This document shows, one piece after another, positions 19,901 through 27,648 of a stretch of 27,648 bases of DNA (positions are counted from its first letter, which is position 1; each line of letters opens with the position of its first letter). The DNA comes from Pigoraptor chileana (lineage: Eukaryota; Opisthokonta; Filasterea). The position numbers were made by a program, and so were the translations under genes. Where the stretch lies: positions 1 to 27,648 of the forward strand of contig CALSCR010002699.1 of assembly GCA_943704495.1 (NCBI GenBank). Direction: 5' to 3'. The notes under the pieces were generated by a model that was not told the origin of the DNA, did not search any database, and worked only from the letters and a program-made list of their open reading frames with translations.

Positions 19901-22900
19901 TGTTCTTTTGCAAACGCATCGCCGGCAGCGACCGATTTCGCTTACTCCGCCATTTCATTTGAATGCGACAATGCAGTTACCTCAGCTCAAACCAACTTGT
20001 GACTCTTCCAAGCGGGATATTCGACAAGCTCACTGCGCTGAATCAGCTGTGAGTGGACGAATAGCGCGCAAATAATATTGGTCTTTTACAAATGCATTGA
20101 CAGCGACTGATTTCATTGTCCAATGCCATTCCATTTGACTAATGCAGTCGAATCGACTCAAACCAACTCGCAACTCTTCCAAATGGGATGTTCGACAAGC
20201 TCACTACGTTGACTTCTCTGTGAGTGGCAGTCAAAGAACAGCGCGCAATTGTTCGTTTGACAACCGACGACCATTTCGCTTATTCCGCCATATCATTTGA
20301 CTAATGCAGTTACCTCAGCTCAAATCAAATAGCGACACTTCCAAGCGGAATATTCGACAAGCTCACTGCGCTGACTCAGCTGTGAGTGGACGAATAGCGC
20401 GCAATTGTTTTTGGCGTTTACAAACTAAATGCATTGGCTGACTGATTTCTCTCTGCCATTGCATTTGACTGATGCAGTTATCTCCAATCAAATCAAATAG
20501 CGACACTTCCAAGCGGAATATTCGACAAGCTCACTGCCCTGACTCAGCTGTGAGTGGGAGACTGGCAGCGCGCGGTTGTTTCTTTTGGATACGCATTCGT
20601 ATAGCGATGAGACTGATTTCACTCACTCACTCCCAATGCAGTCGGCTAGACTCAAACCAAATTGCGACACTCCCAGGCGGGATATTTGATGGGCTTTCAA
20701 AGCTTTCGGTATGTTTACGGTGGGAGGATCAATGCTTCACCGAATGTTTTTTGTGTGGGACCGACGATGCACCAAAGCACTTGCTTCAATTGTTTCTATG
20801 AATGACCTGAATCTGATTGCCCCAAACGCCGTGGCGTCTGCCTTGTTTTTGAATATGTTAAAAAACTGACGGTTTTCTCATAATTACTGTCCACGGAATG
20901 CTTATTTCGCGAACTTGTAGGCCGTGAATCTGGATTCGAATCCCGGTAACAAGGGCAATCTCTGCGCCAACAACGCAAGCCATTGTGTCACGAAAACGTG
21001 CTTCAACTGCTTTTGTGAGTTCGGTTGGACCAACTCGTCATGCTCTTCAGTGTGCACTTTGGGAACTTTTGGATCGGATTGCGCAATGTCCTGCGGATGT
21101 GAAAATGGCGCAGCATGCGATCGATTCACCGGAGCGTGCACATGCACGGCTGGGTGGACGGGCGTAAACTGCGATCAAGCTTGTGCAAGCAATCGTTTTG
21201 GCGCCAATTGCAGCAATACTTGCAATTGCAAGAATGGCGCAGCGTGCGATCGTTTCACCGGAGCGTGTACGTGCACTGCTGGGTGGACGGGCTTAAACTG
21301 TAGTATTACATGCGCGAGCGAGCGATTCGGCGCCAATTGCAGCAATACTTGCAATTGCAAGAATGGCGCCGCATGCGATCGATTCGACGGAGCGTGCACA
21401 TGCACGGCTGGGTGGACGGGCGTAAACTGCGATCAAATCTGTGCAAGTGATCGATTCGGCGTCAATTGCAACAGTACCTGCGGCTGCAAAAATGGAGCGG
21501 CCTGCGATCGATTCACAGGGTTATGTACATGCACGGCGGCGGGGTGGACGGGGACAAAATGCGACTCAGTGTGTGCCGGCGACCGATTCGGTGCCAATTG
21601 CACCCAGTCCTGCACCTGCACGAACGGGGCAGCGTGTGATAGATTCACGGGTTTGTGCACATGCACTGCGGGCTGGATGGGTACCACGTGCGATGCGGAG
21701 TGCCCACGAGGACTATTCGGACTGAATTGTACGCTTCCGTGCCCATGCGGTGACGGCGCCTGCAACAAATTCAACGGCACTTGCACGTGCGAGACAAAGA
21801 CTGGCTTTTACGGATCGTCATGCTCATGTAAGAGTTATGTCCCTGGACTACGCCCATATATTATATATGCAGCAAAATCATCCTTAATAACATTGGTTTC
21901 TGTTTTTCTGTTTTTCCGGTTACAGCATGCGCGTGCAACAGTGGGATTTGCGACGATGGCTATCAAGGCAGTGGATCGTGCAACTGCAGTGCTCTACTGG
22001 GCATTGGAGGCCTCAACTGCAACACAACCTGTGATAGTCTGCCCGGAGCGCAAAAAATGTACGGCTATGGCTGCCAAACTCCCTGCAACTGTGAGAATGG
22101 CGCCACCTGTCATGCATCCACCGGCGCGTGCACGTGTGCATTCGGATGGATGGGCGTCAAGTGTGATTTGGTCGTCCCACCTTCTGTACCACACGTCAAT
22201 GCCACTGCAGAATTGACCCAGTACGGCATTGGCATCAGGCTCAGATGGAGCCACGACGATGTCGGTCCTCGCGCATGGAACACGTGGCGGTATGAAATCC
22301 GTCGGTTGGGGTGCTTTCCCAAGGCGTACCAAGTGAGTTTTCAATGTCAAACCCCCGCGTGCAACAACTACTGTGTCTGGCACTTTGCATCGTACCTTTG
22401 TATCTGACAGTAAATCTCTCCACTGTTATACTGCAGGTCGGCGATGTGCACACGTTCATCGACACAGATGTTGTCATCAATCAAGGATATACGTATTTTG
22501 TGCAGCCTTTCAACTCCAGAAACGTATCATCGGCAACAGCGGGTCAGATTTCAATTGAACGGCTTGAGAAGGCAGAGCTGCCTTCGCCTCCCTACAACGT
22601 CTCTTCAACACCGACACTCAATCCCGACAACCAACACTCCATGATAAAGTTCACGTGGAGGGAGGACATCAGCAGCGGACCCATTGTTAAGACGTACATC
22701 TTCCGCGATGGTCGCCTCATTATGCAAGGGCTCATGGCGACAGAGTACAAGGACCGAGACGTCGTATTTGGCAGAACCTACGATTACGAAATCATGAGCG
22801 TAAACCAATACGGAAACTCAACAGCCACACGCTTCAGTGAAACGGCCTCCATTGGACCAACAGACTCGAGCACCCCAAAATCTGGAATATCCTCGTCGAA

Positions 22901-25343
22901 CGATGTGGCCGGTCCCGTGGCTGGCGGGGTCGTGGGTTCGATTGTCGGCGCTGCAGTCATCGTCCTTGCCATTCTCTTTATTCGCAAACGAACGTTGCGC
23001 AAGAAGATGGAAGCCCTCGCACGCACAGAGCTCGATCTGATCGACACCGTCGTGCGCCGCCCCGAAATCGCCGAGATTGAAATCCCCGGATCCTGCATAC
23101 ACCTGCGCAATCGAATTGGCGGTATGTACATGGCAGGTGTCATGGTAGGCACACTGTACATGTATCATCTTCTGCACTTGTACGTATCTGTCGAAGTGAT
23201 CATGAACTCAAATTCCGTCTTATGCTTGTTGTCTGTATACCCAACTCACGCAGAGGGAGAGTTTGGCGAGGTTTATCTTGCCGACATCACTCCTCGCAGT
23301 GGAAGTGTCGCTGTGACCAAAGCGGCCGTCAAAACGTTTAAGGTGACGTCACTATCAAGTGCAGACGAAATCCGCTCTGCGCGGAGTGCATTCATGGCGG
23401 AGATTGATCTTATGCGGACCATTCCGAAGCACCCCAACGTCATAGAGCTGCTCGGCGTCTGCACACAGGTGAGCAATTTAATCAGACCTTTCAGGTCATG
23501 TACTCAGTACATCTAACATCAAGTCCGATCTGTTCTGGATTCGGTCAGTATATTGTAATCCAATCTGCTCCCAATCCTGACCGTCGGTCCATTCCAATCT
23601 TCTCCTAATCCGTCCACTGTGTCTGTCGGGCGGGCATGCGACTTGTCGTTGGTGCATATCTTCACATTGACCGACTCCACTTTTCTTCGTTCACAGAGCG
23701 ATCCCAACTGCATGGTCCTCGAATTCGCTGCGCATGGCGATCTGCGTCACTTTCTCAGCGAGAACAAGGCATCTAACTTTACAGCAACGGACCTTCTTTG
23801 CTTTTGCATTGGTAAATGAGCCCAGAAGTCAGACATGCACGACGCCAGTTTAATCATTTATGTCTGCGTTAGCAACTAACCCTACCTACGTATATTCAAC
23901 CTCGTTTTCAGATATTGCGCGCGGAATGGAGCACCTTTCCAAGTGCGAAATCATTCACAGGTGAGTGGGATTTCACATGCGTTAACTGCCGGATGCTTGC
24001 CGAATTTCACAAGCTAATGGCATGTGGCGGAAATGTGTGGTGTCAATTTAATGCTCCGATCATCCATGATTCTAGGGACCTTGCCGCTCGCAACTGCATG
24101 GTCGTTGCCGGACCCCGTGCTCCCAACTCGATGGAGAACGGCTGGAAATTGAGTCCCAAAGCACAAGTGATCGTGAAGGTGGCTGACATGGGCTTGTCAC
24201 GCGACACTAGCGCATCCGACGACTACTACGTTGCCAAAACACGGAGGAAACTGCCCGTCAAATGGTGAGTCTGTGCCCTTTTTGCTGTCGCCCGAGGACT
24301 GACATCCAACCTGCGTTTTCGTGCTAATATGCGAGCTTGTTATACTAACCTGTTATTAACCCAGGATGGCGCCCGAATCGCTCGAGAAACGCATTTTCAC
24401 CAAGGTTTGTGCTTGTGTTTTGAGTCTGTATGCATGCACTTCAGTTGTCCAGTCTGTTAGCGTGTCCCGTGCTGACAGCAGCTGAGGCCGGCAGTGCACA
24501 TTCTGTGGCAATAATAATCGCAGTGGCCTGACATTGTCTCACATCACACTTATTCTCTCACTGAGCTGCTTTCTTGATAATAGGTCACTGGACAGTCCTT
24601 CACTGTCGTGGCTGCAACTGGCATGCACATGAGTCAGAGTGCATTTTCTACTGTTAGGCGCAGACAAAATTAAAGCACCTGCCACCTCCATCTACTCACC
24701 ACTCTATCAATCCTTTGCCGTTGATTTTCTTGTGACCCCGGCCTATAAATTATATGCAATACAGGCATCCGACATGTGGTCGTTTGGGATTGTCATGTGG
24801 GAGGTGTTTGCACGTGGAGCCAAGCCCTACCCCGGACTCGAAAACCACGCTGTATCAAGTACGTCACGTGCAATTCTCGAGTCGCGGTGCTGTCACAAAC
24901 TGACGCAGGCTATGCAAACCCCGTTTGGTCTGATATGCTGATTACGCATTTTGGCAGCCTATCTATCTCAGAACAAGCGCATGGAGCCGCCGAAGGACTG
25001 CCCCGAACTCATCTACGCAGCAATGGAGGCGTGTTGGCGAAGGCATGCCGAGACGCGACCGCAGTTCAGTCAAATTGTCCTTCAACTGCGACGAGGAATG
25101 GCCGTGCTTTGCGGAACGGAGGGCGGTGGCGGTGGACTCGGCGGCGGAGTCAATTCGGATGGTGCGAATCGGACAGACGGTCTGTCTCGCCCGTTTGGGC
25201 AGTCGGATACATATGCGCTAATGGTTCCGGAAAGCGCTTATAATTATGCGGAAACATTGACACCCGAGGAAGAGAGAAATGTTCACACACTCCAGAATGT
25301 GATGTTTCAGAAAGTCACAACGACAGGAGATTCTTCGGCATAA
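16954..25343 (+). CDS. Receptor tyrosine kinase: LRR-EGF-Fn3-TM-TyrK, 29 exons
   Basis: Exons: 16954-16992, 17124-17305, sixteen of 72 nt (listed under the array), 20642-20708, 20921-21827, 21926-22332, 22437-23121, 23254-23468, 23697-23811, 23912-23960, 24076-24264, 24365-24404, 24765-24858 and 24958-25343; 1508 aa, all phases consistent. Order: signal segment (LVVTVCLLFCNTAGG, about 32-46), LRRNT (CPATCTCDRGVVLSC), 17 LRRs, a Cys-rich cap, laminin-type EGF units, two Fn3 domains, TM about 1079-1100, kinase about 1140-1420. Kinase motifs: EGEFGEV, K1173 (AAVKTFK), E1196, HRDLAARN (D1274), DMG in place of DFG (1310-1312), paired YY, KWMAPESL, DMWSFG and the terminal ETRPQF. A plasma-membrane signalling receptor is predicted; ligand unknown. 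C-tail YALM and YNYAETL may be phosphotyrosine sites. The first exon is the least certain. Confidence 0.9.
17548..20708 (+). repeat. Array of 16 identical-length 72-nt LRR exons plus a 17th
   Basis: Exon starts: 17548, 17911, 18114, 18301, 18499, 18696, 18899, 19070, 19250, 19443, 19627, 19799, 19977, 20148, 20310 and 20478; each is 72 nt, phase 2 at both ends, and encodes one 24-residue LRR (consensus SNQIATLPSGIFDKLTALTQ). The exon at 20642 is the 67-nt capping unit. Introns are homologous too: donor GTGAGTGG, then AACAGCGCGC, GACAGCGACTGATTTCAC and a terminal CATTTGACTAATGCAG. The duplicated unit is therefore exon plus intron, about 160-205 nt. The first unit (17548) is most divergent. Confidence 0.92.
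21060..21827 (+). repeat. Tandem 129-nt EGF-coding units inside one exon
   Basis: Within the 907-nt exon, units encoding NGAACDRFTGACTCTAGW recur every 129 nt (for example at 21117, 21246, 21375 and 21504; the next spacing is 132 because of one extra Ala codon at about 21537). Eight-cysteine laminin/MEGF-type spacing is visible. Unlike the LRR section, no introns separate these units. Confidence 0.88.
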
Positions 25344-25365
25344 TTGAAAGCACATACCGCCACGC

Positions 25366-25508
25366 AAACTACGGACGAACGTATCGATGGCGTGCATATC
25401 ACAATACTCCCGCTGCAAATGGTCAAGTTCAATGAACGTCCACATTTGCATAAAATAAAACCCGACGATTGGAATGAGCGTCATGATATTGATATGGTAA
25501 CCTGACGG
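25366..25508 (-). other. Possible minus-strand exon overlapping the kinase 3' flank
   Basis: The minus strand is open here between an acceptor-like CCGTCAG (about 25509) and a donor-like GTATGT (about 25365). It reads IPIVGFYFMQMWTFIELDHL then QREYCDMHAIDTF, a hydrophobic segment followed by acidic residues. It is faintly reminiscent of the first TM of cornichon proteins, but the diagnostic residues do not match well. A following exon would have to overlap the kinase coding region, so this may be chance or a gene relic. Confidence 0.2.
25454..25459 (+). terminator. AATAAA polyadenylation signal of the receptor kinase
   Basis: AATAAA lies 111 nt after the TAA at 25343, a typical position for a 3' UTR signal on the plus strand. 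Confidence 0.6.
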
Positions 25509-25811
25509 CGTCAAGCGCACAGAGCGATTGGGTGCAAGTACGATGAGAACAGATAGAGAGAAAAAAAAGAGGAAACAGGAGGACGAGTGTGAACGTTTGA
25601 GCGGCTCAAATTATTATGATAATAGCCTGAAGCAAGGCGAGCCTGATTTCAAGGCCGTGCGCGATGCTCGCTGTGATTATCGGATCGGAGCCGACTGTCA
25701 CCTAGTTGAGTAGAGGCGACGTCGATTTTATTAGCCGCAGCTGCCACGTGGAAATGATAGACGAGTTTCGATTGCAGTGACAATGCCGCCATCACACTTG
25801 CAAGTTGAGGA

Positions 25812-26467
25812 TGTCAGTCGCCGGGGCGTATGACCCGGCAGAGATTGCCGTTGGAAAAACTGTGTAAATGCCACCGGTACAGCTCGGCGGCCTTCCCCGT
25901 GAAGTATACGTAATCGCCGCTCACCGTAATATGAGTAACTTGTGTTTCTGTGATCGTCCCGTCCCATGCACCCGTATTGATTCTTCCACCAGGCCGACAC
26001 ACCCGGCTGCTTTATGCGCCCTTCCCGTCGTACCCGCACTTGAAACGGTTATAGGAACGTCTGCCGTGAGTTTGATCTGGTTGCCTGTCCGCGATGCGAT
26101 CCCGCCAATCCTCTGTGCAAGCTTGCTCGTTTTGAATGCACTCGGCAGGGACATAGTAGGGCGAGTATCTGCAATACTATAATTGCGGGTCAGGAATGTG
26201 CGTTGCGGCAAAAAAGAAGCTCGAACGGCAGTAAAGTCAGTTGCTGCCATTATCCGTGCCATCGCACACCGATCAGGGGCTGGGTCCGATATGCGCCAAA
26301 TTCGGCACGTGATCATTCAGTTCAGCCGAGCACTCGGCTTTTAGTGTGCGCCTTGCTTCAAAGCGGATAATTGCGGCAAGTGTCACAGCCCGGCCGTCAG
26401 TGAGCTCCGAGAGCGTGTTCTGCAGTGCGGTTTGCTTGGTCGCAACACGCATCCCCCGCACGTTCAT
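25812..26467 (-). other. Unidentified minus-strand open frames
   Basis: Three minus frames are open in succession: 26467-26273 (begins MNVRGMRVATKQTALQ), 26316-25921 (contains KTSKLAQRIGGIASRTGNQ) and 26002-25814 (contains VSGDYVYFTGKAAELYRW). Each reads like protein rather than low-complexity sequence. I find no family match and no clean intron between them. It may be a small unknown gene, possibly eroded. The plus strand is partly open as well. Confidence 0.25.
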
Positions 26468-26678
26468 AAGGATGCCTGTGTGTAATAGGCGTGTTTGCTA
26501 TTGTATTTCATGCTATTCTTCCTTCGCTTATTCGTGTTTGTTGAATCCTTGACTCAAACATCACGACCGTGAACGATTAGCCATTCACCGTACACACACG
26601 CGCACACACCAGTCTCCTTTGCAAACACATACATAAACACACGCTACCGACCACTAGGGACAAGAATTCGACACAAAA

Positions 26679-26792
26679 ATGACAACTAAAGTGGACTTGA
26701 AGATTGTATTGCTGGGTAAAGAAGGGGGCGGCAAAACTAGCCTTGTGGAGCGATATCTCCATGGACGATTCGCTGAAGGGAAGACACAGGCG
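26679..26792 (+). CDS. RAB24: RAB24-like small GTPase, first exon (gene continues past window)
   Basis: Exon 1 runs from the ATG at 26679 to a GTATGT donor after 26792 (38 codons, phase 0). It encodes [27 protein letters not shown], containing the P-loop GKEGGGKTS. The match to RAB24 ([27 protein letters not shown]) is closer than to RAB20 or RAB5 as I recall them. RAB24 is a membrane-trafficking GTPase linked to autophagosome clearance. No exon with the expected TIGAAF switch region appears in the remaining 850 nt, which is GT-rich intron, so the rest must lie to the right. Assignment to RAB24 rather than a neighbouring Rab class rests on one exon. Confidence 0.7.
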
Positions 26793-27103
26793 GTATGTGC
26801 ACAGAATTCGGATTCACTATTCCCGTCGATTGTTTGCGTTTGTTTGTGTGCCTGTGTCGACAATGTTGTACGTTCGAGTGAACTGATGATTCTAATAGCT
26901 GGGTTGGGCCGACGTGTGCTTGTGAGTGCGACTGAGTCGCTGCGCTCAACGTCGTGCGTTTGCGCGTCCACAATTTGTAAACGTGGATGTTTTTGTTTGA
27001 TGTCTCTTGCTGTCTTACTGATGACTCTGGAAATTCTATGTATTTGTGTGTGTACAAGTGCGTTGTGTATGTATGTGCTGTATGTGTGGTTTGTGTTTTT
27101 GTT

Positions 27104-27137
27104 TGTGTGTGTGTGTGTGTGTGTGCGTGTGTGTTCG
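27104..27137. repeat. (GT)n microsatellite in RAB24-like intron 1
   Basis: GT run with minor interruptions inside the presumed long first intron. Confidence 0.85.
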
Positions 27138-27330
27138 TGTACTGTGCCGAAGGCGTTCAATTGCTCGAATTTTACCAGTGCGTTCCTCAGTATTAGTTCT
27201 GTCGGCCTCTATCACGATCATTGTAATGTTATGTGCCAGTTGTGAATGCGGTGTTTGAAAACTCTGTTCGCCCATATATGCAACAAACGCAACCCTCATA
27301 ACCCTGCCCCCTCCCCCACTTTGCGCGAAA

Positions 27331-27363
27331 CACCCCCACACACCCACACACACCCACACACAC
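27331..27363. repeat. (CA)n-rich tract in RAB24-like intron 1
   Basis: CACACACCC-type imperfect repeat, followed by a short AT-rich stretch (27365-27392). Confidence 0.8.
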
Positions 27364-27573
27364 CTTGTATATGTATATTATATGTATAAATATGCGTGCA
27401 CCATGTTGTGGTGAGTAGACTGTAGGTGCTGCGTTTGGAGCTAAAAAAGTTAATGTCGACAAGACGCCCCTCACACTCGGCATATGGGTGAGCTTTTTGG
27501 CATGCATTGAGTTCTTTTATTTTTGTCTGCAGTGCCACTGAAACAAAGCAACTAACCCCTCCACGTCTATGTA

Positions 27574-27648
27574 TCTGTCTCTGTCGCTGTCTCTGTCTCT
27601 GTCTCTGTCTCTGTCTCTGTCTCTGTCTCTGTCTCTGTCTCTGTCTCT
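27574..27648. repeat. (TCTCTG)n hexamer array, runs off the window
   Basis: At least ten tandem hexamers to the end of the window. Same family of simple sequence as the tract in AK6 intron 3 (there on the opposite strand). No dispersed-repeat core is visible immediately 5' of it. Confidence 0.92.

Noticed and set aside
20935-20950. GATTCGAATCCCGG resembling a tRNA T-arm
   Set aside because: It lies inside a receptor kinase exon in the correct reading frame, and no acceptor or anticodon arm surrounds it.
1825-26311. Many CACGTG E-box sites (for example 1825, 8261, 14170, 14636, 16449, 26306)
   Set aside because: Several others fall in coding exons, and the total seems explainable by CpG-tolerant, CACG-rich composition. 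No consistent position relative to starts, so not called as regulatory sites.

Overview
The window is eukaryotic nuclear DNA with many introns. A receptor tyrosine kinase (LRR, EGF, Fn3 and kinase domains), an iRhom-class rhomboid, a RAB24-like GTPase, MED9 and AK6, plus a short TTAGGG-type tract, point to a unicellular relative of animals (choanoflagellate, filasterean or ichthyosporean grade). This placement is inferred from gene content. I saw no viral or retroelement coding region.

Layout, left to right. 493-1660 (-): a complete four-exon adenylate kinase 6 gene. 1661-3908: mostly non-coding, with a 3-unit telomere-like tract and one weak ORF. 3909-7135: an F-box/leucine-rich-repeat locus, consisting of a decayed copy, an intact single-exon gene (4977-6794) whose LRRs are 24 tandem 60-nt units in perfect register, and a decayed tail. 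7136-8444: no recognised gene. 8445-9209 (+): MED9 in three exons. 9814-13802 (-): a five-exon iRhom-type rhomboid of 867 residues that keeps the catalytic Ser and His. 13803-16953: a long divergent intergenic stretch holding a degraded PARP/BRCT-like fragment. 16954-25343 (+): a 29-exon receptor tyrosine kinase of 1508 residues, whose LRR ectodomain is built from sixteen consecutive 72-nt phase-2 exons. 25344-26678: its 3' end and unidentified minus-strand ORFs. 26679-end (+): first exon of a RAB24-like GTPase that runs out of the window.

I derived the exon structures by hand from GT/AG sites, phase consistency and remembered family alignments. For AK6, MED9, the rhomboid and the kinase, every junction keeps frame and the total coding length divides by three.

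The most notable items are the rhomboid, which has iRhom architecture but an apparently active protease core, and the head-to-head receptor kinase with its frame-neutral LRR exon array. Rhomboids and iRhoms act on membrane-bound signalling proteins, so the divergent pair may be functionally linked. That is a hypothesis only. A short dispersed repeat with simple-sequence tails occurs in introns of both AK6 and the rhomboid.
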